64,000 nt of DNA, taken from assembly GCF_011759365.1 (NCBI RefSeq), contig NZ_JAARLZ010000001.1, positions 62,001-126,000 of the forward strand. Direction: 5' to 3'. The stretch comes from Luteibacter anthropi. GTDB lineage: Bacteria > Pseudomonadota > Gammaproteobacteria > Xanthomonadales > Rhodanobacteraceae. Positions 8,574 through 18,180 of this stretch are shown here, piece after piece (positions within the stretch are counted from its first letter, which is position 1; every line of letters begins with the position of its first letter). The notes beneath the pieces were generated by a model that was not told the origin of the DNA, ran no database searches, and saw only the letters and a list, made by a program, of their open reading frames with translations. The translations under genes and the position numbers were made by a program.

Positions 8574-9938
8574 TCAGGAGGCCATGCCGTAGGGCAGGCG
8601 GATCAGCGCCTGCGCACCAGGTGCCCCATGCCTGGAGCGTAGTTCCACCGTACCCCCGTGGGCTTCGATGATCAGGCGACTCAGGCTCAGGCCAATACCC
8701 GATCCCTCGGGCTTCGTGGTGAAGAAGGGAACGAAAAGGCAGTCGCTGGCAGGTAAACCCACGCCCTCGTCGTCTATCGTCACCAGTACATCGTCCACAT
8801 CCACCTGCCAGTCCACCCACACACGGCCTTCGGCAACCCTGGCCAGGGTTGCCTCGACCGCATTGCGCAACAGGTTCACAAAAACCTGGCCGAGCTGATC
8901 TTCGTCGCCCTCGATGGTCACCGGGCGCGATCCGGCGATGTCGATGCCCAGCCGGTGCTCGAGTCGTACAACCCGATGAAGCAGTTCGTCGAGCCTGAAT
9001 CGCGTGCGCTGCTGGGGAGGCAGGCGCGCAAGCCGCCCGTATCCCGAAAGAAACCTCGCCAAGGCCGCAGCGCGGCGCCCTATGGCGTCCAGGCCATCAA
9101 GCAGAGGCTGCCGCGCCATCTCCGCCGATTCTTTTTCCAGCAGTACGGCCAGGCTTCCAGCCAGCGAGCCGATCGGTGTCAGCGAATTGTTCAGTTCATG
9201 ACTCAGCACCCTGATCAGACGCTGCCAGGCGCGGCGCTCTTCCTCGCTCAGTGCCGCGCTCAGGTCGTGGAGCATGACCAGGGTGTGTCCTCTTCCATCG
9301 CTGTACCAGGATGCACGACGAACGGCCCAGCGCCCCTTTCCCGCAGGGAACTGGTGATTGACGATTGTGTCGTCCGCTGCTGCCAGCACCGGACCCAGCC
9401 CCAGTTCGGCGGCATCGCGCCCGACCACCGCCGTGCGTTCTGCGCGCAGCAGGCGACGGGCCGCAGGATTGATCAGGCGCAACGCGCCTGCGTCGTCGAT
9501 AACGAACACGGCACTGTTGAGGGCTACGAGAGTCTTGCCGAGAAATCGCGAGGCTTCCGTTCGTTTTCGGCGACCCTGCCGTAACTCATCCGACAGGGCA
9601 TTGATGTCGGCAACCAGTACCTGGAGCGGGTCACGCCGCCATCGGACATGCCCACGCAAGCCGTAATCACCTTCCCGTAATGACGCCAGGAGATCGAAAG
9701 CCGTCGCCAGCGAGGAGAGCAATCGTCCACCGAGCAGGCGGCCCACCAGCAGGGAGCCGGATAGCCCCGTGATGAGAAGGCCCAGCCTTGTCGCAAACGA
9801 CAGCTCGTCGCACAGCGCAAGCAGAAACCCTGTCACGGCCAGCGGAGCCGCGAAACAACCTGCCCAGACCTTGGCCCGGCGGCGAAGCAGGCGAGGATGC
9901 ATCGCGGATGCCGTGGCTACTCCCGTGGAATCAGGCAT
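8574..9938 (-). CDS. Sensor histidine kinase (NtrY-like) of the lanthipeptide locus
   Basis: 454 residues. Two N-terminal membrane helices (about 28-43 and 52-69) are followed by a HAMP-like linker, a PAS domain (about 132-225, FVIDDAGALRLINPAARRLL), a HisKA dimerisation helix with the phospho-acceptor His247 in RVLSHELNNSLTP, and a HATPase domain with N-box VNLLRNAVEA, G1 IDDEGVGLP and G2 GSGIGLSLSR. There is almost no periplasmic loop, so the signal is probably sensed in the membrane or by the PAS domain. It starts 10 bp after the response regulator stop and should phosphorylate Asp60 of that protein. Confidence 0.88.
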   Translation of the reverse strand: MPDSTGVATASAMHPRLLRRRAKVWAGCFAAPLAVTGFLLALCDELSFATRLGLLITGLSGSLLVGRLLGGRLLSSLATAFDLLASLREGDYGLRGHVRWRRDPLQVLVADINALSDELRQGRRKRTEASRFLGKTLVALNSAVFVIDDAGALRLINPAARRLLRAERTAVVGRDAAELGLGPVLAAADDTIVNHQFPAGKGRWAVRRASWYSDGRGHTLVMLHDLSAALSEEERRAWQRLIRVLSHELNNSLTPIGSLAGSLAVLLEKESAEMARQPLLDGLDAIGRRAAALARFLSGYGRLARLPPQQRTRFRLDELLHRVVRLEHRLGIDIAGSRPVTIEGDEDQLGQVFVNLLRNAVEATLARVAEGRVWVDWQVDVDDVLVTIDDEGVGLPASDCLFVPFFTTKPEGSGIGLSLSRLIIEAHGGTVELRSRHGAPGAQALIRLPYGMAS

Positions 9939-9948
9939 GTGGCGTCCG

Positions 9949-11331
9949 TTACCCGGTCTGCTCGAAGTGGCCCCTGGACTTCATCTTGTCGATGCGACGA
10001 TACAATGCCTGCCGGGAAATGCCCAAGGCGTCGGCTGCACGCTGGAGATTATGATCGTTGCGCTCCAGTGCATTACGAATGAGCATCTCTTCCGCTTCGG
10101 GAAGGGTGAGCCTGTCGAGCAGGAGTGGCGACTCATTGGGTGGCGTGGTAAGCGAAAGTACGGTGGAATCGATTTCGTCATGACTGGCCAGTAGTACGGC
10201 ACGCTCGATGGAGTGTTCGAGCTCGCGCACATTTCCCGGCCAGTGATAGCCGCGCATCAGGCGTTCCGCCGACGGAGTAAAGATCATCGCGCATCGTCCC
10301 AGGCGGCGGCATTCACGTAGCAGAAAATGCCGGGCCAGTGGTATCACATCCTCGACGCGTTCTCGCAGAGGAGGCAACCTCACCTGCATGGCATTCAGGC
10401 GGTAGAGCAGGTCACGGCGGAAGCGGTTCGCGCGAATCGCCGCCTCGAGGTCCGCATTACTTGTGGATACGACACGGACATCCACCTTGCGCGTTCGGGC
10501 CGACCCCTCGCGCTCCAGCTCGCCTTCTTCCAGGACACGAAGAAGTTTCACCTGGTGAAATATGGGAATGTTCCCCACCTCCTCCATGATGAGCGTACCC
10601 TGATGTGCCAGCTCGAATCGCCCCGGCCGCGACATGGGCTTGTCTTCGCCGAACATGTCTTCATTGAAGCGTGATTCGGGAAGGCTCCCCATATCGGTGC
10701 GTATGACCGCCTGCTCGGCACGCGGCGACAGGGAATGAATTTCCCTGGCGAATACCGATTTTCCCGTGCCATTCTCACCTAGCAGAAGTACGTTCGAGTG
10801 CGTAGTGGCGACCTTGTATATCAGGTCGACCACTCGTCGCATCGACGACGATTCACAAACTCGCAGGACATCATTGTCCTGCCTCGACAGGGCGGCTTCG
10901 CTCCTGAGCCTCTGGTTTTCGTCCCGCATCTGCCCCAGCGCGATCTGGTTCCTTACCGATTGCAGCATCCGCATGTTGTTCCACGGCTTTTCGATGAAAT
11001 CCGCCGCGCCGAGCTGCATCGCCTTTACGGCGATATCCACGCTTCCCCATGCGGTCATGACCAGCAAGGGCAGCTCCGGATAGGTTTCGCGCAGCTTCGC
11101 AACCAGTGCGAGGCCATCATGACCGGACGTGGTATCGGCGCCGTAGTTGAGGTCAAGCACGGCACAGGAAAATGCGGAGCAAGCCACGGCGGCCAGGGCA
11201 GCGGCAGGGGACTCGACCTGGACGGACGGGATGTTTTCCGTGCGCAGGAGGATATGCATCGCCAGTCGCACATCGGAATGGTCATCCACGACAAGGACAG
11301 GCAGGCTGTGATCCGGACCAGTCATTCGCAT
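9949..11331 (-). CDS. NtrC-family response regulator lacking the GAFTGA loop
   Basis: 460 residues: receiver 11-125 (Asp16/Asp17, phospho-acceptor Asp60 in AVLDLNYG, Thr93, Lys115), AAA+ domain (Walker A GENGTGKS at 185-192, Walker B-like GTLIMEEVG at 245-253, GYHWPGNVRELEHS), and a Fis-type helix-turn-helix (LQRAADALGISRQALYRRID, about 429-448). Between DMFGEDK and GRFELA only PMSRP remains where the family has GAFTGAxxxRx, so the sigma-54 contact loop is deleted; the Walker B Asp is Glu. It probably does not act through sigma-54. The start at 11331 (or ATG 11325) follows AGGAG; longer upstream reading frame has no family homology. Confidence 0.88.
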   Translation of the reverse strand: MRMTGPDHSLPVLVVDDHSDVRLAMHILLRTENIPSVQVESPAAALAAVACSAFSCAVLDLNYGADTTSGHDGLALVAKLRETYPELPLLVMTAWGSVDIAVKAMQLGAADFIEKPWNNMRMLQSVRNQIALGQMRDENQRLRSEAALSRQDNDVLRVCESSSMRRVVDLIYKVATTHSNVLLLGENGTGKSVFAREIHSLSPRAEQAVIRTDMGSLPESRFNEDMFGEDKPMSRPGRFELAHQGTLIMEEVGNIPIFHQVKLLRVLEEGELEREGSARTRKVDVRVVSTSNADLEAAIRANRFRRDLLYRLNAMQVRLPPLRERVEDVIPLARHFLLRECRRLGRCAMIFTPSAERLMRGYHWPGNVRELEHSIERAVLLASHDEIDSTVLSLTTPPNESPLLLDRLTLPEAEEMLIRNALERNDHNLQRAADALGISRQALYRRIDKMKSRGHFEQTG

Positions 11332-11375
11332 ACTCCTGTCTCTTGGCTTTTGGCTTTTGGTTGGCAGGACGTTTG

Positions 11376-13742
11376 TCAGCGGATTACATGAAGCGGATCG
11401 ATCCGGGCAGCCCTCATCGCCGGGATTCCGCATGCAGCGAGTGTCAGCAAAACCATGACCAGGCTTACAAAGGTCACGACGGTCGTATCCACGATCTTCC
11501 AGCTCGTCAGTCGATCCATCCATCCCCTTCCGGACAACCAGGCGGCGATGGCAAGCCCGATGGCTACACCGGCGAACGCAGGTCCGCAGCCCCGGGAAAG
11601 CACCCTGCCCAGCAGATCGCCTGGCGTGGCTCCCATGGCTCCCATCATGGCAAACTCCCCACGCCGCATCGCAACGTCCACCGACTGGCTGGAATACAGG
11701 CCGATGCATGCCAGTATCACGGCCACCATCGCAAAGGCGGTGGACAGCACCGCGTCACGGCGTGACGGATCCAGTACCGCATTGATGTCGCTTTGCAATG
11801 CACGCACATCGGAAACCGCCAATGCAGGCGCCACGGAGTGGACGACGGATGCAATCGTCGTCGCATCGAGTGTCAACGCTCCCGGGCCACGCATGATGAC
11901 GTGCATCGCCATGAACCGGCGGGCAAAGGTAAACGTAGAGCGCGGCACCTGCGCCAGCGGAAGGAATACCGTGGGCTCAGGGTCCCTGTCGGGTCCAGCA
12001 TGCCGCGTATCGGCAACCACGCCCACGATATGCAGGGGGTCGATCGTGTCGCCGGGCAAGGCAGGCCTCACCACGTCATCGGACCCGAATGCCCGCAGAT
12101 ACGCCTCGTTCACCAGGGCCACAGGCAAGGTATCCGGCGTATCTCCTTCTTCCAGCTGCCGTCCGCGCAGTATCTCCATGCCCATGGCCTCCATCGCGCC
12201 AGGGGTGATCACGGCATACTGAATGTGCTGGACCCCGCCATCGGTTGCCTTGAAGGGCATGATGAAACGCCCCGTTATGGGCAGGTGGTTGGATAAGCCC
12301 ACGCTATCGATCCCCGGCAGGGCCCCCAGGTGATGGCGAAGGCGGTCGGCCAGGGTTACGACGTCATTCAATGATGGATACTGAACCTCATCGGGCGATA
12401 CCTCGAAGAGCAGGGCCTGATCCGCACGAAATCCCAGTGGCACCTGGTCCAGGTTCCACCAGCGAACGATCATGCCCACGCTCAGCACGAGCAGGATCGT
12501 GGCCAGTGCCGTCTGCGCGGTACCGACGATGCGTCGCGCATGGACAACAACTGCGCCGCTACGCGGAGCACCGTCATGGTGGCGCCTGGATATCCCCTCT
12601 GGTCGTCGATAGAGCGGCCTTCCCGAGGTTGCGATGGCCAACACGATCATTGCCACGACGACGGCAAACAGTCGAACACGCCAGTCGATCCTGACCAGGG
12701 CGTCCGGTGCAAACCAGGCGCCCGGCAGAAACCGGGTGAACATGTGTGCCAGAAAGCCGCCCAGTTGCAGCCCCATGGTGACGGCCAATGTGCCGATCAG
12801 CGTTGCTTCTGCGGCAAGTGGCAGCCACAGGCGGTAGCCACGAGCTCCCAGCGCCACCTGCAGTTCCACTTCGCGCGACTTGGCCATCGCGCGTACAAGC
12901 ATGAGGCTGGACAGATTGAGGCCTGCAATAAGCAGCACGAGCGCACCGCATCCGAGGAATAGCAGCAGCGTCGGACGCGAGGATGCCGTTACCTGTGCAG
13001 CAAGTGATGTCGCGCCATAGCCACCAAGCTGATCCTTTGGAATGCCCAGTTCTCCGGCATGGCGCGTGGCCACCTGGTTGACCTGTCTTGCGAAAGAGTC
13101 GATGGATGTGCCCGGTGCAAGCCATGCCACGGCCATCAGATTGGAAGCGTGGTCCGCAACGTCGCCCTCATTGCCAAGGGGCAGCAGGACGTCCACGTCC
13201 TCAAAAAGCCGGTAGCTTGGCGGCAGCACGCCACGGACATGGAAGGGCCGTCCATTGATGAGGATCGTGCTACCGATGGCATGCGCATCGGCTTCCAGCC
13301 AGGTTCGCCAGAAATCCCACGAAACCATGGTTTCATCTGTATCACCAGAAAACGGATGACCTATCTCGGGCATCACGCCAAGGGTCGGGAGAAAGCCCAT
13401 GTTCACCCGTTGCCCGCGCAGCAGAAGTATATGTTCGCCCACGCTGACATTGATCGCTTCGGATACACGCGCCACGCCGGTTGAACGTACACCCTCAGGC
13501 GTGGCCAGCAGGTTGTACAACCGTGGTGATATCGACCGATATTCTGCTCCCCTGCCGTAGAAAGCCACGTGTTCGTGATTCGGAAACGGCGGCGGCCTCA
13601 GAAGCAAGCCGTTGACAGGTACAAAGGCGCTCACCATGGCGGCGACGCCGAGCGCCAGCGTAAGCGACGCCATGGCCAGATAGCCGGGGTGACGGAAAAG
13701 ACCGCGCAAGCGGCCGATCAGATCGGGCAGGCGGCTCGTCAC
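11376..13742 (-). CDS. Duplicated MacB/FtsX-type ABC transporter permease (ADOP-like)
   Basis: 788 residues holding two MacB-like halves. Each half has one N-terminal helix, a large periplasmic domain, then three helices; the first set is at about 15-35 and 270-400, the second begins near ARRIVGTAQTALATILLVLSVGM and ends near MRAARIDPLHVIR. This single-chain double permease is the acidobacterial duplicated orphan permease type. GTG 13742 is chosen because it forms a GTGA overlap with the ATPase stop. Together with the ATPase it may export the lanthipeptide or give self-protection; MacB-type pumps work from the periplasm and usually need a partner, none of which is seen here. Confidence 0.85.
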   Translation of the reverse strand: MTSRLPDLIGRLRGLFRHPGYLAMASLTLALGVAAMVSAFVPVNGLLLRPPPFPNHEHVAFYGRGAEYRSISPRLYNLLATPEGVRSTGVARVSEAINVSVGEHILLLRGQRVNMGFLPTLGVMPEIGHPFSGDTDETMVSWDFWRTWLEADAHAIGSTILINGRPFHVRGVLPPSYRLFEDVDVLLPLGNEGDVADHASNLMAVAWLAPGTSIDSFARQVNQVATRHAGELGIPKDQLGGYGATSLAAQVTASSRPTLLLFLGCGALVLLIAGLNLSSLMLVRAMAKSREVELQVALGARGYRLWLPLAAEATLIGTLAVTMGLQLGGFLAHMFTRFLPGAWFAPDALVRIDWRVRLFAVVVAMIVLAIATSGRPLYRRPEGISRRHHDGAPRSGAVVVHARRIVGTAQTALATILLVLSVGMIVRWWNLDQVPLGFRADQALLFEVSPDEVQYPSLNDVVTLADRLRHHLGALPGIDSVGLSNHLPITGRFIMPFKATDGGVQHIQYAVITPGAMEAMGMEILRGRQLEEGDTPDTLPVALVNEAYLRAFGSDDVVRPALPGDTIDPLHIVGVVADTRHAGPDRDPEPTVFLPLAQVPRSTFTFARRFMAMHVIMRGPGALTLDATTIASVVHSVAPALAVSDVRALQSDINAVLDPSRRDAVLSTAFAMVAVILACIGLYSSQSVDVAMRRGEFAMMGAMGATPGDLLGRVLSRGCGPAFAGVAIGLAIAAWLSGRGWMDRLTSWKIVDTTVVTFVSLVMVLLTLAACGIPAMRAARIDPLHVIR

Positions 13743-14503
13743 AGAAACGACTCTGCTGCCCGACGTTCGTCTAGGCCGCATTCGGCCTCCCGCCGCAACT
13801 GCTGGAACGTGCTTTCATCGACGACGCGCCCATCCAGCAGGCGTACGACCCGGTCGGCCATGAAACCGAAGCGCTCGTCGTGCGTCACCATGCAGATGGT
13901 GCGCCCCGCCGCATGCAGGCGGGCCAGCAGGACCATCACGTTCTCGCCGTTGCGCAGGTCGAGGTTTCCCGTCGGCTCGTCTGCAAGAAGGATGGCCGGA
14001 TCCCCCGCCAGCGCACGTGCCACCGCGACACGTTGCTGCTGACCTCCCGACAACTGGGCCGGGAAGTGACTTATGCGATGGGCCATGCCCACGCTCGCCA
14101 ATGCCTCGGCCGCCCGTTCCATGCGCTCACGTCGGCCCACGCCCGGCCGGAAGGTCAAGGGAAGCTCCACATTCTCCGCAATGGTCAGGTCAGGCAGCAG
14201 GTTGAACGACTGGAAGACGAAGCCGATGTAGGCGTTGCGCAGCGCCGCACGGGCATGCCTGCCGAGCCCGGCGACATCGTGCCCGACGACCTGCAGTTCG
14301 CCATGGGTCGGCGTATCCAGGAGCCCCATCAGCGACAGCAACGTCGTCTTGCCACAGCCGGAAGGGCCGGCAATGGAAACGAACTCGCCACGACGGATAT
14401 CCAGATGGATATCCGTCAGCACGTGGTTTTCCATCGCACCGGCATGGAACACCTTACCGATGCCGCGCATCTCGACGACGGAGGGGACGGTTTCCGCCAA
14501 CAC
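13739..14503 (-). CDS. ABC transporter ATP-binding protein (MacB/LolD type)
   Basis: About 254 residues with Walker A GPSGCGKTT, Q-loop FVFQSFNLLPDLT, signature LSGGQQQRV, Walker B ILLADEPTGNLD and switch His in MVTHDE. The LolD/MacB subgroup is indicated by the FQSFNLLP and NVELPL blocks. GTG 14503 has GAGG 7 bases upstream; a TTG at 14527 in frame lacks a ribosome site. It ends inside the start codon of the permease (GTGA), so the two are translationally coupled. It is the first gene of the minus-strand locus that runs down to the lanthipeptide synthetase. Confidence 0.88.
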   Translation of the reverse strand: MLAETVPSVVEMRGIGKVFHAGAMENHVLTDIHLDIRRGEFVSIAGPSGCGKTTLLSLMGLLDTPTHGELQVVGHDVAGLGRHARAALRNAYIGFVFQSFNLLPDLTIAENVELPLTFRPGVGRRERMERAAEALASVGMAHRISHFPAQLSGGQQQRVAVARALAGDPAILLADEPTGNLDLRNGENVMVLLARLHAAGRTICMVTHDERFGFMADRVVRLLDGRVVDESTFQQLRREAECGLDERRAAESFL

Positions 14504-14822
14504 GGCATGACCTCGCTGGTGAGGCAAGTACGGGAGAGCCTACGCCCGGATCATGTCGGTTGTCGCGGTACCGCGAAGACTGCGTCAAAGCAGTTTTTGC
14601 TTATATGCCGAATACGCTTAGTGAATGCGCCGAACCGGCACAGACAACGTCAGGACTTAACCATTTTCTTACAAAAGAAACCTAAAGGATGATCTAAGCA
14701 AAAACTAAGCTTAGAATTAGGCTTACGGGGTTGGGACGTGACCGCAGGGTCACGGTGTTTCTTGGCGCGCAGGCAGGCCACGCGGGTGACCGTGCAGGCA
14801 GCCTGTGTACGGAGAGCCCCGC
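14504..14822. promoter_or_regulatory. Divergent intergenic region with AT-rich palindrome
   Basis: 319 bp without a gene between the ABC operon and the kinase-fold gene. An AT-rich island at about 14655-14725 stands out from the GC-rich surroundings and holds the perfect 10-bp palindrome CTAAGCTTAG at 14705-14714, flanked by further TAAGC and GGCTTA copies. This looks like a bidirectional promoter and operator zone. No sigma-54 box was found. Confidence 0.4.
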
Positions 14823-15632
14823 ATGGTGCAGAAATTCTCGTTGGGCGGTCGCACCGCCTGGTTGAAACGCTACGACCCGGACAACTGGCTGAGACCTGCC
14901 ATGGTACGTCTCTGGAACGGTCTGGCCTCGCGCCTGGAGCTGGCCGCGCTACGCTCTCCGCCTCGCTATGCCGGCGAGCAGGCCAAGGAAATCGAACTTC
15001 GCCGTCTCGAAGCGCTGCGGGCCTGCGGTGCGCCGGTGCCGCGTATTCTTGGCGAGGGCCCTCGCAGCCTCATCCTGAGCGACATGGGTCCCACCCTCGC
15101 TCATCGACTGAAGCGCCTCAAGAGTGCCAACGACGCTGACATCCTCGTGCGCCAGACGGTGCATGCCATCGGCGAGCTGCATCGCCACGGCGGTTACCTG
15201 GGACAGGCCTTCGCCCGGAACATCACCGTCGGCGACACCGGCGTCGGCTTCATCGACTTCGAGGAAGACCCCAGCGAGATCATGAGCCTCGCCCAGGCCC
15301 AGGCGCGGGACTGGGTGCTCTTTACCACCGGGGTAGGCCCCTATTTCACGGGTCGCATGGATGTCCTGAGTGAACTGATCCGCGAGCAGGCAAGCCAGGC
15401 CGAGCCACAGGTCGCCCGGGAAGTCCATCGCATCGCCAGCAGGTTGGGCTTCCTGGAACGTACAGGGCGTTTCCTGGGTCGCAAGGCGTCGGCGATGGGC
15501 GCCGCCATTGGTGCCATCCGCAAGGGCTTTGCCACACTGGCGCTCGCCGCCATCCTCGTGGACGTTCTCAGTGATGGCGACTGCGACATGTGGCTGGCCC
15601 TGGTCGACGTCGTACGCCATAGCGCTATCTGA
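14823..15632 (+). CDS. Kinase-fold protein (BUD32/KdkA-like) with altered catalytic loop
   Basis: About 269 residues related to small lipopolysaccharide or BUD32-type kinases. Visible pieces are LKRYDP (possible ATP Lys), EIELRRLEAL, VPRILGEGPRSLILSDMG, HRHGGYLGQAFARNITV and GFIDFEEDP (metal-binding DFE). In the catalytic loop the Asp of HADLNAHN-like motifs is replaced (LGQAFARN), while the Asn remains, so activity is doubtful. A hydrophobic helix (LATLALAAILVDVL) lies near the C-terminus. ATG 14823 follows GGAG by 8 bases. It is divergent from the lanthipeptide ABC operon; a shared function is possible but unsupported. Confidence 0.65.
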   Translation: MVQKFSLGGRTAWLKRYDPDNWLRPAMVRLWNGLASRLELAALRSPPRYAGEQAKEIELRRLEALRACGAPVPRILGEGPRSLILSDMGPTLAHRLKRLKSANDADILVRQTVHAIGELHRHGGYLGQAFARNITVGDTGVGFIDFEEDPSEIMSLAQAQARDWVLFTTGVGPYFTGRMDVLSELIREQASQAEPQVAREVHRIASRLGFLERTGRFLGRKASAMGAAIGAIRKGFATLALAAILVDVLSDGDCDMWLALVDVVRHSAI

Positions 15633-15687
15633 CTCCGTCGCGCGCTACCATCGCGGGTCAACCGTGTGACCCGCACAGGCCCGCCGC

Positions 15688-18168
15688 ATGTCTTCCCTGC
15701 CGACCGACTATCCCTGGTTCCTGCCTGCCGATCGCGAACTGGGGCGTCTGATTCGCGAGCAGGACTGGACACACACCTCGCTGGGCCCGCTGGATAGCTG
15801 GCCCGATGCCTTGTGCCACACCCTGGCGTCGATGCTCCGCACCGAAGCCCCCATGGCGCTGTTCCACGGCACCGAAGGCGTGCTGTTCTACAACGATGCC
15901 TACCGTTCCATCGCAGGGCTGCGACATCCCTCCGTGCTGGGCCAGCCCGTCACCATCGGCTGGCCGGAGGTGGCGCCGTTCAACCGGCGTGTGCTCGACA
16001 CGGTGCTGGCGGGTGGCACGCTCTCCTATCGCGACCAGCACGTGGTGCTCAACCGCACCGGCGAGCCCGAGGACGTCTGGCTGCACCTGGATTACAGTCC
16101 TATCGTTGGTGCCGATGGCGTCATTGCCTGCGTACTCGTACAGATCAAGGAAACCACCCATCGGGTAGAGGTGGAGCAACGCCTGCGTATCGCCCAGCAG
16201 GCCGGCGGTGTAGGCACCTTCGAGTGGTTTCCCGAAACCGGGCGCCTGGAAGTGTCCGACGAGTACCGGCAGATCTGGGGACTGCCCGAGCATGGACCCG
16301 TCACCGACACCATGCTCTACATGCTCCTGCACCCCGATGATCGCACCGTGGCCGCCATGCATCGCCTGGAGCAAGGCAATCCGCTCGACTACATCGAATA
16401 CCGCCGCGTCGATCCCGTCACCGGCGAGATCCGCTGGATTGCAAGACGGGGCGAGGTAGTGCGCCATGAGGGTCGGGCACGCCGCCGCTATATCGGCATC
16501 GCCATGGATATCACCGAACGCAAGCGGGCCGAGGCCGAGCTGGCCGATCTCGCCGCCACCTTGCAGGAGCGCGTGGCCCAGCGCAGCGCCGAACTGCTGC
16601 GCACGCAGGATGCCCTGCGCCAGAGCCAGAAGATGGAAGCCATTGGCAATCTCACCGGCGGCGTGGCGCACGATTTCAATAATCTGCTGCAGGTCATCAG
16701 CGGCAATCTGCAATTGCTTGCCGACGACGTAGGTGACAACGAGCGTGCCGCCCGTCGTGTATCCAATGCGCTGGCAGGCGTGGCACGCGGCTCCAAGCTG
16801 GCCTCGCAGTTGCTGGCCTTCGGCCGGCGGCAACCGCTCGCGCCGAAAGTGGTGAACATCGGCCGCTTCATCCGTGACATGGACGACCTGCTCCGGCGCA
16901 CGCTGGGCGAGGCCATCGAGATCGAGACCATCATCGCCGGCGGCCTGTGGAACACGCTTATCGACCCCGGCAACATCGAGAACGCGTTGCTCAACCTCGC
17001 CATCAACGCACGCGATGCGATGGACGGCCAGGGACGCCTGACTATCGAGGCTGGCAATGCCTATCTTGATGCCAACTATGTCGATGCACTCGACGACGTG
17101 AACGCAGGACAGTACGTGCTGCTGGCCGTCACCGACACAGGACACGGCATCGAGGCAGGCATTGTCGACAAGGTATTCGATCCCTTCTTCACGACCAAGC
17201 CGGAAGGCCGGGGCACCGGCCTTGGGCTTTCGATGGTCTACGGCTTCGTGAAACAGTCCGGCGGCCATATCCGCATCTATAGCGAGCCGGGCCACGGCAC
17301 GACAGTGAAGCTCTATATGCCGCGCACGACCCAGTCGGAAGATGTGATCGTCGACATCGATGCGGGTCCGGTGACCGGCGGCAACGAAACCATCCTGGTG
17401 GCCGAAGACGACGATGCCGTACGCGATACGGTCGTCGCCATGCTCGTCGACCTGGGTTATCGCGTACTGAAATCGCGTGATGCATCCAGCGCGTTGTCCA
17501 TCGTGGACAGCGGCATTCCCATCGATCTGCTGTTCACCGATGTCGTGATGCCTGGCCCACTCAAGAGCACCGAGCTGGCCCGCAAGGCCTGCGAGCGACT
17601 TCCCGGTATGGCCGTGATTTTCACGTCAGGCTATACGGAAAACTCGATCGTGCATGGCGGACGCCTCGACGAAGGCGTGGAATTGCTGAGCAAGCCCTAT
17701 ACACGTGAAACCCTCGCCAGGAAACTTCGCCAGGTATTTGTCGCACAAGCCCAGCGCAACGCGGCACGGCCCGCCCACACGTTCACCATGATCCATTCGC
17801 CGCCAAGGGTGCGCATCCTTGTCGTGGAAGACGACTGGCTGGTGCGCACGACGGTGGTCGAAATGCTGCAGCTACGTGGGCACGATGTGTGCGAGGCCGG
17901 CGATGCCGCCCATGCCATTGACCTGCTTGCCAGTCAGGGCATCGACCTGCTGATCGCCGATGTCGGTCTTCCCGGCATGTCGGGCATCGAGCTTGCGGCC
18001 CGTGCGAGGGATATCCAGCCGGAACTGGCCGTCATCTTCGCCACAGGGCATGCGCATGCCGCCGGTGCCACGGCAGATGCGCGCACCGTGATCCTCGGTA
18101 AGCCTTATGGTTCGGATGGCCTTGCCGGTGCCATCGCCCGCCTTTTCCCATCCCGGCCGGCAGCCTGA
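15688..18168 (+). CDS. Hybrid sensor histidine kinase with two receiver domains
   Basis: 826 residues, no membrane helix, so cytoplasmic. Order: PAS-like region (about 50-155), second PAS of the PAS_3 type (about 170-280, ending YIGIAMDITERKRAEAEL), a short coiled coil, HisKA with His328 in GGVAHDFNNLLQ, HATPase (NLAINARDAMD, GTGLGLSMVYGF), receiver 1 (ILVAEDDDAVRD, Asp in LLFTDVVMPG) and receiver 2 (ILVVEDDWLVRT, Asp in LLIADVGLPG). Proteins with this FNN-type H-box often respond to light, redox or carbon cues; the signal is not visible here. It is 55 bp after the kinase-fold gene on the same strand. Confidence 0.88.
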   Translation: MSSLPTDYPWFLPADRELGRLIREQDWTHTSLGPLDSWPDALCHTLASMLRTEAPMALFHGTEGVLFYNDAYRSIAGLRHPSVLGQPVTIGWPEVAPFNRRVLDTVLAGGTLSYRDQHVVLNRTGEPEDVWLHLDYSPIVGADGVIACVLVQIKETTHRVEVEQRLRIAQQAGGVGTFEWFPETGRLEVSDEYRQIWGLPEHGPVTDTMLYMLLHPDDRTVAAMHRLEQGNPLDYIEYRRVDPVTGEIRWIARRGEVVRHEGRARRRYIGIAMDITERKRAEAELADLAATLQERVAQRSAELLRTQDALRQSQKMEAIGNLTGGVAHDFNNLLQVISGNLQLLADDVGDNERAARRVSNALAGVARGSKLASQLLAFGRRQPLAPKVVNIGRFIRDMDDLLRRTLGEAIEIETIIAGGLWNTLIDPGNIENALLNLAINARDAMDGQGRLTIEAGNAYLDANYVDALDDVNAGQYVLLAVTDTGHGIEAGIVDKVFDPFFTTKPEGRGTGLGLSMVYGFVKQSGGHIRIYSEPGHGTTVKLYMPRTTQSEDVIVDIDAGPVTGGNETILVAEDDDAVRDTVVAMLVDLGYRVLKSRDASSALSIVDSGIPIDLLFTDVVMPGPLKSTELARKACERLPGMAVIFTSGYTENSIVHGGRLDEGVELLSKPYTRETLARKLRQVFVAQAQRNAARPAHTFTMIHSPPRVRILVVEDDWLVRTTVVEMLQLRGHDVCEAGDAAHAIDLLASQGIDLLIADVGLPGMSGIELAARARDIQPELAVIFATGHAHAAGATADARTVILGKPYGSDGLAGAIARLFPSRPAA

Positions 18169-18180
18169 GAAGCCTCGTGC

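Noticed and set aside
15658-17295. 545-codon open frame antisense to the hybrid kinase
   Set aside because: Shadow frame; the sense product has ordered PAS, HisKA, HATPase and receiver motifs.
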